A DNA stretch of 21,233 bases. It comes from Diplocarpon mali (lineage: Eukaryota; Ascomycota; Leotiomycetes; Helotiales; Drepanopezizaceae). The notes below the pieces were generated by a model. It saw only the letters and a program-made list of their open reading frames with translations. It was not told the DNA's origin and made no database searches. Positions 1-7,786 of the stretch are shown here, in pieces. The position numbers were made by a program, and so were the translations under genes. The DNA lies in NCBI GenBank assembly GCA_024741835.1, contig JAENRP010000517.1, positions 611 through 21,843 of the forward strand. The letters are read 5' to 3'. The stretch's first letter is position 1. Every line of letters starts with the position of its first letter.

Positions 1-687
1 GCACGCCACAATGAGCCACTACAAGCCAGCCACAGCGAGCTACCTCGACCCCTTGGCGTGCTGTATGGTCGAGGGTGGGTTGCGAGTGGCGTCTTTTGCA
101 GGGTTCAAATAAGTATACTTTTTCTCCCGCGAGAACTGTGGTGTTTTGTTTGGAACGGTATCATGATGGGGTACGGACTGCACTCTGTAAGATTAAAGGC
201 CTGCGGTGGTCGGGCCGGTGGGGTTTCCAGCTGACAAGCATCGGATGATACCATGGCGATGGCAGAGTAGGTCAAGGCAAGGCAAGGCAAGGCAAGACAG
301 GGCAAGACAAGGCAAAGCAAGACAAGGCAAAGTAAAGCAAAGGCAAGGCAAGGTGAAAACGACAAGGTAATCTCCGTCACGAATTTCCAAGGGGGGAAAA
401 GCTTGAGCTGACTTGAGCTTACTACTCATGCTATCATCTTCAAAGTATCTGGGGGGGGGGGTAAACTCGCCGGACAAGGTGCCCTTCTTCTGTATGTCGC
501 ATATTGGCCCCCCTCCCCCCTCCGCGACCCAATCTCGTGGCGTCGCCGGCGAACTTCGACTCGTAAATTCCTGGAACCCCGAGTCTTAGAGCCGGCTCTA
601 GCCCGGGGATCTTCCAATCATTACGACTCCGAAGTATCGAAGTATGTACATAGCACATGGCCTACCTAACCGACCGGGCCATGCTTC
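1..687. other. Intergenic GC-balanced stretch, no gene seen
   Basis: No supportable gene. Open frames here are short and are produced by low-complexity DNA, such as the repeated Leu-Pro-Cys-Leu-Ala peptide read from the minisatellite. A run of about 12 G lies at 450-461 and a C-rich patch at 507-522. It could hold a flank of an unseen gene to the left of the window, but nothing shows this. Confidence 0.5.
273..353. repeat. Minisatellite with 5-base unit GGCAA and variants
   Basis: About sixteen imperfect tandem copies of a five-base unit (GGCAA, with GACAA, GGCAAA and AGTAAA variants) are read directly. The first four copies are nearly perfect and later ones drift. It is expected to vary in length between strains. 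It creates artificial Cys/Leu-rich reading frames on the - strand that should not be taken for genes. Confidence 0.9.
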
Positions 688-1210
688 TTGAGGTTCGTCG
701 AGCCCTTTGTTGATTTCCCGATTTCCCGATTTCCCCCCCCTTCCCCCTTGCCACCGGCAAATCTGCTTGCGGGCGCGTTCCTCGGTTGGACTAGTCCCTC
801 CGGTTTGATCTTCGACCTCCTGCTTGGTCCTAATCCATCTTGCCTACCTAGTGATCCATCGAGGGATCTATCTCCTGTCTCTACCTACCCATCTACCTGC
901 CGACCGACCGACCTATATCCACCTTTCCACCTTTCCACCTTTCCACATATCCACATGTCCACCTATGAATCCGTCGGCTCAGCTTTCTTCCCTGGACCGA
1001 TCCCTGCCCTCCGAAAAACCCCTTTCGCAGCGGCCGTGGCATCAAGGAGAAGCTTGGAGCTTCTGGAACTCTGGTCGCGGTGGCGTACAGACCGCAGCGT
1101 CTTATTCGTTGGCAAGATTTCTTTCTTGCAAGTCGGCGTATCCCATAACATAAGAAAGGAAAAATCGACTGGCCTACCTGGCACCTGCCATTGTCAGAAT
1201 TTCTTTCTCG

Positions 1211-1257
1211 CTGCTGCTGCTGCTGCTGCTGCTACTGCTACTGCTGCCGCCGCTGCA
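1211..1257. repeat. CTG/CTA/CCG trinucleotide microsatellite
   Basis: Seven uninterrupted CTG units are followed by CTA, CTG and CCG variants. It lies in the presumed promoter or leader of the Zn2Cys6 gene, about 400 bases before its first ATG. In other frames it reads as poly-Ala or poly-Cys, which explains a spurious open frame. Confidence 0.9.
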
Positions 1258-1319
1258 CTCCTAAACCACCAGACGCTTCTCCCGTCTCTGCACCATCTTA
1301 TGCCTTCGTTGAAGAAACT

Positions 1320-1334
1320 TTCTTCGTCGAAGAA
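1320..1334. promoter_or_regulatory. Perfect 15-base inverted repeat upstream of regulator
   Basis: TTCTTCG-T-CGAAGAA is a perfect odd-length palindrome, preceded by GAAGAAA at 1311. It sits just before the TATA-like and CCAAT motifs. It resembles, but does not match in spacing, heat-shock-element half sites (nGAAn). It could be a dimeric protein-binding site; no function is shown. Confidence 0.3.
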
Positions 1335-1659
1335 GTAAAAGTCACCTCTACGTGGCTACTCTACGGATATATACGTCTTGCCGCCCCGTGTCTTGACCAA
1401 TTTCAGCACCAAACGCCAGTAAGCAAAAAAAACCTGCAGCTGCCAGCTTATCTCGACTCCTGCTTGGCACATCGTCTGCTCGCTGCTCGCTGTTCTTGAC
1501 GACGCGATTGACCTCGCGTCTGGAGTATCCAGAGTATCCTCAGAACTGACTCCGGTAAAACCGCGACGAACTTGATCGCGCAAGGGAATTTCCCCCCTAG
1601 TACCATAGGGCAAATTGTCGCCCACGAACGCCAAGGAAAGACTCTTCTGGCGCAGGCGC

Positions 1660-3281
1660 ATGGGAAAACAATCGCAGTTGATGGCCGTCTCGCTTCAAGC
1701 ACCATTCCATTCGAAGCCCGGCATGTGGAATGCGGACGACCCCCGAAATACTCTCGCATCCTCGGCATCAGTCGCAGCTCAAGCTCTAGTATCGTATCAG
1801 TATCCACCGCCAAGTTCTGGGTTGGACTCGGCCTCGAACATCATTCCTGGCTATCAACCCCGGGAGCACCCACAATCGCCAGGGCGAATCAGACCCGACT
1901 CTCCAGCTCATCATAATCGAGGCGGCGCGGTGGATTCGTTCTCTGCCCAAACCAAAAGATCAATGTCGACTCCAGATGTTCATGGACAGGCCACGGCCGA
2001 TGTTGCTGCTCTCGCACTATCTGCGGAGAAGAGGAGGAACAAGCTCGGCTATCATCGAACCTCTGTAGCGTGTGGTAAGTACTTGACAGGTGTATAGGTG
2101 GGGCAAGGCGGCTCTGTGATGTATACATATAAATTTATATATATATCTATATGTATATACACATATCTTTGGGTAGGGCGCTAACGGTGCGTCGTTTAGG
2201 TCATTGCCGTCGAAGAAAAATTCGCTGCATCGCCGCCCCAGGTGATCCGCATAACCGATGCTCGAACTGCATCCGACTGAAGAAAGAATGCCACTTCTAT
2301 GCCGTCGACCAGCAGCCGCTCCCAGACCCGCCGCGCAGAGGCTCCAAGGCCCAGAGCGCGACGGACAGAGCCTCCGAGGAGTCGCCCCCGTCGACGTCGT
2401 CGGGGCAGATGCCATCAGAGATGCCGCAGACTCATCCGTACCCTCACCTCACCATGCCCCCCATCCAGGATCTTGGTGACCCTCAGATGAGACGCCAAAG
2501 GACGGAAAGCTTCTCCCCAGAGATCAAGAGCAAGGAGATCTTCCCTCCGCCACCCATCCACAACTTCCCCGCCCATCCGGCAGCTATCGCAAGCTCGCGC
2601 GCGTATGAATACCCACCGCCGCCGCCGCATGGTGCTGCCGACTGGGTGGCTGCGGAAACCTCTCCAAGCACCGGCAAGTTGAAGACGGATGCGTCGCAAC
2701 CGTACTGGGCAGCGAATCCTCACGAATCGCCTATAACCGCCGCTGCGTTCTCACCTTTCATCCCGAATCTGCCTCCGCAAAATTGGCCGCCGGCACATAA
2801 TGGAGCTACTTCGCGGGAGCAGAACTGGACAATCCCACAACGATCTGTGTCATACAGCAATCTTGAGGGGCTCCAGAACCAGCAGCAATATCAAAACTCC
2901 CCGTACCCTCATTATTCACACCCGCCCCAGGTTAACGACCACTACACCACAAAGTCTCGCGTGCTCCAGTCTTCCGCCATGCACCCGCCACCAATCCAGA
3001 CCTCGAGCACTGTAGCACCTCTTGAACCGGTATCCGCGACGTCGACCGAGCCGCATCAACACGCTCACTCGGCGAATCCCCTCCCACCAGTCCCGTTCCC
3101 GAATTGGCAGCAACCATATGCCTACCACAAGCCCGTCGGTGCTGATCAGTATCCTTGGAGCGGTCCGCCTGCTCCTCCCACTCTCCATCCCGAGGGGGAG
3201 GATCTCCCACCTCCTGCTAGCTACGGCTATGGGGATCCTGCAAACGGGATCTACTACCAGCCACATCATCCAGGACAGTAA
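1660..3281 (+). CDS. Zn(II)2Cys6 fungal-type transcription factor, two exons
   Basis: Exons are 1660-2074 and 2200-3281, giving 498 aa. The fungal zinc cluster is complete: C138-x2-C141-x6-C148-x10-C159-x2-C162-x6-C169, with the basic run RRRK between the second and third Cys and a KKE linker near the end. It binds two zinc ions and should contact CGG-type DNA sites in the nucleus. A basic stretch (EKRRNKLGYHR) precedes the cluster. The roughly 330 residues after it are rich in Pro, Ser, Gln and His, low in predicted order, and show no recognisable fungal_trans middle homology region. The intron (GTAAGT donor, GCTAAC branch, TTTAG acceptor) splits the Gly codon between Cys1 and Cys2, so it is required to make the cluster. 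The first in-frame ATG is 1660; the ATG at 1681 (491 aa, MAVSLQ) is an equally plausible start, and neither has a strong start context. The open frame reaches back to a TTG at 1615, which is not a likely start. Target genes cannot be inferred. Confidence 0.88.
2075..2199 (+). other. Intron of the Zn2Cys6 gene, with AT repeat
   Basis: A 125-base intron with GTAAGT donor, GCTAAC branch sequence at 2180-2185 and TTTAG acceptor at 2195-2199. Its middle (about 2119-2166) is an ATATAT/GTATAC-rich low-complexity tract. Removing it joins TGT-G to GT-CAT and reconstitutes the C-G-H-C start of the zinc cluster. Confidence 0.88.
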
Positions 3282-4072
3282 AGGGGCGTCGGGTGCAAGG
3301 ACATGATAGAAGTCACGGCGTCAGGATGCCACCAGTCGACAACCACATGAAATGCTGTTATACCGGCGAGGTAGGTCAAGGCGGCATATCAACCGGACAA
3401 GGACGGGCTTTGATGAACGATATGGATACCCGAATTGGCCTTTTATGCGCAGGGAATGGCGAAGGATCATGAGCTCGAAAAAAAGTAGACGTATTCATGC
3501 AAGTGAGAGGCATTCAGGAGAACAGTACGTTGTAAAACTCGACTCGTAAGACCAAGACAATTCTCACCTCTGCCAGGAAGAAGTGAGACCCGGCGCAAGA
3601 GAACATACCACCAGATGCAGTTTCCAAGGAGAGAGAGGAAGAGGAGGCCCCCAAGGGTACGTGCAGAAACGACGGTGCGTTTGCGACGAGACGGCGTTTG
3701 CGAGTTTTGCAGACAGCGTTGGTCGAATCCAACCCGCATTCGGACGAACAGCTTCTCGACTCCTCCGTCCGGTCGGTACTTCACGCCTTTGGCAGCCGTA
3801 ATTTTATGATCCACCCATCAGATTCGCAAGGCATTACCGCACAGCTGCTCTTGGGCGAAGAAAGCTTAGGACCGAACAAACCGTGGTCTGCACAACAGGC
3901 AGGGCTGGGGCTATGCGACCTGCTTACCGTGCATCTCGACAAACGTCGCGAGGCTCAAGCTGTGACTCGGAGGGGTGGGGGGCGCATGCGCATTGTACAC
4001 GCAGCGACGCCGACACACAACGAACGATTGGGCTTGCGGGATCAAGGGGGTTGGTGCTGAGGATGTCAGGGT

Positions 4073-4098
4073 GGGAGACGGGAGACGGGAGACGGGGA
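4073..4098. repeat. GGGAGAC tandem tract
   Basis: Three tandem copies of GGGAGAC-type units lie within a purine-rich block. The repeat is short and read directly; no function is evident. Confidence 0.7.
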
Positions 4099-4274
4099 AC
4101 GGTGGATGCTTTGCGAGGGGCGTGTTGCTATGTTTTGGCTTTGTTGATGTGGGAGGGGATGAGAGGATGGTGTGAGAGGATGTGTGAGGTGAGAGGTGTT
4201 GGAAAGAGGGAAGGAGAATGGATCGTGGGATCTGTACTGTACTCTCTGGAGGGTAGGTAAGTAGGTGAGCAGAA

Positions 4275-4303
4275 GATGACGATGATGATGATAATGATAA
4301 TAA
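4275..4303. repeat. GATGAT/AATGAT microsatellite
   Basis: Trinucleotide repeats of the GAT type with AAT interruptions (GATGACGATGATGATGATA and onward). On the - strand they read as poly-Ser, which produces a spurious Ser-rich frame at 3911-4321. Confidence 0.8.
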
Positions 4304-4563
4304 CGAATTGACGAAGGGCATAGCCTATTGTAGAAGAGTGAAAAGTGGGTTGGCGGTTCGATGTTAGGGGATATGGAAGAGGTGAGTAAGTAATGTGTAG
4401 GTATATCCTACACCGAGATCAGAGTACTTAGCTATCTATACAGTATCACTGTGGCATGCGGTACGGAGAGAGAAACCCTATACCCTCACCCTTTAGAGGA
4501 AGAGGAAGGGAGGAGAGAGGGGGCGGTGCTGTGTGTAGGTAAACAAGCTTGCCAGTAATTTTT

Positions 4564-4576
4564 GGGGGGGGGGGGG
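4564..4576. repeat. Homopolymer run of 13 G
   Basis: An uninterrupted G run, the second long poly-G in the window after 450-461. Its length is uncertain if this is an assembly from error-prone reads. Confidence 0.85.
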
Positions 4577-4772
4577 TATAGGGGAGAGGAGTCAGTGAGG
4601 CACAAACAAATATATAGGGGTTCCCGCGTGTGTATTCCGCTGCTTTTGATCTCGAGTTAGAACAGCCCGAAGGGCTCTCGTTGTATGCTACTGATCGGTC
4701 GGGGTAGGCCACCCATGTCAGAGTCCTGCGTGAGCTGCCTACATTCATTCCTACGCTTCTGGTCTTGGTTTT

Positions 4773-4798
4773 CTCGAGCTCTCGAGCTCTCGAGCTCT
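4773..4798. repeat. Three tandem CTCGAGCT octamers
   Basis: The 8-base unit CTCGAGCT is repeated three times plus a partial copy. Each unit contains the palindrome CTCGAG (an XhoI site) and the junctions form GAGCTC, so the block is strongly self-complementary. No gene is attached to it. Confidence 0.85.
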
Positions 4799-5076
4799 GG
4801 AACTGGACCAAGTGGATAACTCGAGCGGATCATGAGAAACATGAGAGGGGATACGCGGGAACTGGCAACTGGAAACCTGGTTTCCAGCAGGCGCCTCGGG
4901 TAGAGGACATGGGGTTGAGGTTGGGGTTGGATTTGGCGCCTGGAATTGGGGGCTCGCATGGCGATTTTGGCTGTCCTGAATCGTGTGGGATACTGTGGTT
5001 TTGTCGTGATATGATGAGAAGCGATATCCGCTGACGTTAAAATTGACGTTGGCTCCAAAGCCCGGCGGGCGCTAGC

Positions 5077-5107
5077 GAGAGCCAAAGCCGAAGCCAAAGC
5101 CAAAGCT
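5077..5107. repeat. Hexamer repeat AAAGCC and variants
   Basis: About five imperfect copies of a six-base unit (AAAGCC or GAAGCC). Read on the - strand it gives an alternating Leu/Trp peptide; the frame at 5037-5462 carrying this has no recognisable domain and is not annotated. Confidence 0.75.
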
Positions 5108-5786
5108 GCCTACGCCTCCACTTCGAGGACGATGGAAGACGTCGGTCGAGAGGTAGAGCTCCCAGCGATGCGAGACGACGACAGACGTCTGCGCCCGAAG
5201 AGCGCGAGGGGAGAGCGCGGGCGCTCAGAGGGCTGCGGCTGATTGAAATCCCCTTTCGGTGGGGTGCTCTGGTTGGGTCGAGAATTTTGAAAGCAAGTGA
5301 CGGTCGGTGCGTGTGTGCGGGTACGTGTGCAGATGTATGTGTATGCTCCCAGCCAACTGATATCAGCCAGATACGCTCTTTCACACCATACCAAAGCATG
5401 TTGCACCGATAGTAAACTGCTCTCTGGAACTCTTGGACGTTCCAAGCTCGTCTTATCTCCATTGCTAAGGCAGGTTTATCATCTCAAGGTTTTCATCCAC
5501 AGATACGAATACAAATACGTGTATTTATATGGGATGGTGAGCTTTGGACTCTGTGTGTTCGTATCTCGCTTTGAGCGGTGGAAGCAGTGTCCTAAGACTT
5601 ACTAGTGCTTTACTTGCCTATGTACTAATGATTTAGTATTGAAACAGTCCTGAGATACGCTTGTGGTGATTTATTGCTTTGATGAGCATAAGAATCAGCT
5701 TCAAAGTATGATTCTACCCTGAATGTCGTATAATGCTCAAGCGAAGAAACAGTATGTTCTGGTGTAAAATATGGATTTGAGCTGCA

Positions 5787-6020
5787 TCAGTTGGCGGTAA
5801 TTGTAAGTGACTTGAAATCTTTCAAATACTGCCTTGCGAGCTCCTCTCGTTTGAGCCATTTCCTCAGCGTCTTACTACCCAGTCGATCAAGTCGCGAGAC
5901 AGAAATTACGCCCTTATCTGGAATGCGGTGGATTGGAACCATAGCAAAAATCCACCAATGGATAAGGACTCTAGCCATCCAGAAAAATAACCGAACCCCT
6001 TGAATCATGAGAAATAGCAT
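5787..6020 (-). CDS. Possible small protein or gene fragment, unrecognised
   Basis: An ATG-initiated frame of 77 aa that ends in TGA at 5787-5789. The sequence is not low-complexity: a hydrophobic aromatic-rich N-terminal half (residues about 1-30, with FFWMARVLIHWWIF) could be a membrane segment, followed by a charged C-terminal half containing LRKWLKREELARQYLKDF. It lies at the edge of the AT-rich region and is less AT-rich than the repeat that starts about 120 bases further along. It could be the last exon of a decayed gene, a small membrane protein, or chance. The opposite strand is also open for 70 codons (5791-6003), which weakens the case. I do not recognise the family. Confidence 0.25.
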   Translation of the reverse strand: MLFLMIQGVRLFFWMARVLIHWWIFAMVPIHRIPDKGVISVSRLDRLGSKTLRKWLKREELARQYLKDFKSLTITAN

Positions 6021-6139
6021 TGGACTATTACATGTATATAAAAAAGTGATTTCAGGAAAGTAGATCCCGATCGGATATTTTCCGGCTATTTGGCCTAGTA
6101 TTTATGCTTGACATTGCTAGCCTGAGTACATATGATTTC

Positions 6140-6955
6140 TCCCATTTTAATATGCTGTATTAGTTCTAAACTACATGGCATAAGTCGGAAACGCTATAGC
6201 CGTATGAAGCATAAGGAGAAACAAGTATAAAAACATCTAAAATCACTCTCGGCTTATTATACCTATAGAAGGCCTCGATTCTTTAGATAAGAGTCTAGTT
6301 TCTACACTAATTAAGAGTTCATCCATTTCAGTCTTAAGCAAGCATATTCTTAAAGAGGTGCTTGGATAGAAAAAGCTGCCTTAGGTCTCTTATCCTCAGA
6401 TTAACCGTGCTCACTAATTATATCATCTAACCCTATTCATTTACTTATATGAAGTATTTTGCCAGTTAGTGGCAGCTATTAATTATGACTTTTCCTATCG
6501 ATTCTAGCATTGATGAAGTAATCTATAAAGCTAAGGCTAAGTCTTCGAAATTTATTATTTTCCCTCCCTTTATCCCTTCTGTACAAGAACCCGCCTTACT
6601 CTCCCTTGTGTCTATTATCACGCTCTTTCGTTAGTTATAAGTTCTATCTAAATGATCCCAGAGTACGCAAGTAAAGGTCGAAGGCAAAGGGCATTTAACA
6701 AAGGGGTAGGTAGTCAAAAAATTTCATTTTAAAGCTTTTGAAGAGTTCTAGCTTTATTCAACTCGGAGTTCGATATCTCGCTGTAGAAAGGATTAAATCT
6801 CGGCTCTGCAGACTCTTTAAAAGAATCTGAAGGTTCGTAGGAGGCGCCGCATATAGGTATTGGGTCGTCGTCTCGCTTGTATATTTGATTCCGGCATACG
6901 AATTGGGGGATTCCTCATCAATCGCGCTTGATAAAAAAACGGGAATAAGCAAGGT
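6140..6955 (-). repeat. Decayed repeat copy D of unnamed four-copy family
   Basis: On the - strand this matches the + strand copies at 14200-14830, 17610-18362 and 20470-20990. Shared landmarks are the frame encoding TTTQYLYAAPP and NLQILLKSLQSR (6790-6870; in copy B TTTQLLYAVPP and NIQILLKSLQSR), AAGAATATGCTTGCTTAAGAC, and a terminal block ending ACTAATACAGCATATT near 6143. The conserved reading frame in two mutated copies shows that the ancestor coded for protein here. Stops and frameshifts are frequent. The orientation is opposite to the other three copies. The transposon class is not recognised; a 5'-truncated retroelement or a DNA transposon are both possible. Confidence 0.75.
6758..6952 (-). 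pseudogene. Protein-coding remnant of repeat copy D
   Basis: This is a 64-codon open stretch inside the repeat. Residues from about 23 on read as Y-TSETTTQYLYAAPPTNLQI, and the same peptide, with changes such as YAAPP to YAVPP, is found in copy B at 17639-17730. Conservation of protein over DNA between two mutated copies indicates a real ancestral gene rather than chance. The frame is then cut by a TGA. I do not recognise the family; it is not an intact gene. Confidence 0.55.
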
Positions 6956-7786
6956 TTCGAAAGATACAGAATTAAAGCTGTCATTCTTTGTACCTCTTCA
7001 TTAGCAAGGGCGTATAATCAGGGAGCTTCGAACTAGAAAGGTAGTATTATGCTTAATGTTTATATATGCTAGAGTATGTTTGGAACCTAATCAAGCCAGA
7101 CATCCTACTGCCTATCTTCATTCCCTGTCGACAAGGCACAGAATATGAACTCTACACCTCTGCGTTTCTTGATTTCGAGACATACTTCCGACAATGTACC
7201 GAAGTAAGGTGCAATTTGCTTGGTGTCTGAAACAGCCAAACTTTAAGTACTTGGAGATGCCAGGACCGTTCGGCCGTGTCGAGTTGAAGATAGAAATATA
7301 AAGTTTGAAGTGGAGATACTTCATCGCAGGCCACACAAACACCACGTGAAACTGTGATTACCCTTGCAAACCCGCCGGGATCCACTCTTCTACGGCACAC
7401 ACGGTTTTGCGGAACTCCACTTTGCATCACTTACTAAGCGACACAGTAGTACCGCGGCAAACTCCCGCTCTACTCAGCTTTGACACAGCTCTGGAAGAGA
7501 AATAGGCTGCCGAATGCGCCCTGCCCCGATTTAGGCGAGAGATACTGATTTTCATATTTGGATGTATAATAATATAAATGTATACGGAAGGTCTTTGGCC
7601 CAGGATGGGGACACAGGAGATATCGATCCAAGGAGACGAGTTCGTCAAACATCAAGTTGACATTAACGCGAGGGGATATAATTGCTATAAACATAGAATG
7701 CAAATTATGAGAGCGGAGAAAGGACATGCAGTCCCAGATTGTAAACCTTTCTCATCTACCCGTTGGTGAATGATCAAACCACCTCA
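6956..7786. other. Intergenic stretch downstream of GMC gene
   Basis: No supportable gene. Overlapping short frames on the - strand (7118-7430, 7427-7727) have no recognisable motif. GC content rises from about 7100 towards the oxidoreductase gene. The 3' untranslated region of that gene lies in the last part, on the - strand. An ATG-initiated 91-aa - strand frame (7427 down to 7152) is noted but not called. Confidence 0.45.

Larger units (their letters stand above)
688..1659 (+). promoter_or_regulatory. Pyrimidine-rich promoter and leader of the Zn2Cys6 gene
   Basis: This stretch before the regulator gene is rich in C and T on the + strand, as is common upstream of filamentous fungal genes. 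It contains GACC tetramers (902-913), several TTTCCAC units (923-950), a CTG microsatellite, a CCAAT pentamer at 1397-1401 and a TATA-like GATATATAC at 1366-1374. A start of transcription near 1400-1450 would give a leader of roughly 200-260 bases; this is inference. The frame of the gene is closed upstream by an in-frame TAG at 1606-1608. No protein is supported here although one frame stays open from 688 to 1338. Confidence 0.5.
3282..5600. other. Long intergenic stretch without a supportable gene
   Basis: Directly after the regulator stop lies its presumed 3' untranslated region. The remainder is GC-balanced but has only short overlapping frames on both strands with no recognisable motif, and many lack an ATG. 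From about 4050 to 4600 the + strand is strongly purine-rich, so the - strand is pyrimidine-rich like a fungal promoter. A short or heavily spliced gene, or a non-coding RNA, cannot be excluded. Simple repeats are numerous and listed separately. Confidence 0.45.

Noticed and set aside
105..477. Cys/Leu/Pro-rich frames on the - strand
   Set aside because: They are direct translations of the GGCAA minisatellite, with no ATG-based gene structure or conserved domain.
688..1338. Open + strand frame of 216 codons before the regulator gene
   Set aside because: It does not begin with ATG, is made of Pro/Ser-rich and poly-Ala translations of C/T-rich and CTG repeat DNA, and lies in the expected promoter.
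1615..1659. Upstream extension of the Zn2Cys6 frame to 1615
   Set aside because: The codon at 1615 is TTG; in a nuclear fungal gene the first ATG at 1660 or the one at 1681 is far more likely.
3711..3734. T-loop-like GTTGGTCGAATCCAAC
   Set aside because: The loop is six bases instead of seven and no D arm, anticodon arm or acceptor stem is found around it.
3911..4321. Ser/Pro-rich 136-codon frame on the - strand
   Set aside because: Poly-Ser comes from the GAT microsatellite and the rest from a purine-rich block; no motif is recognisable.
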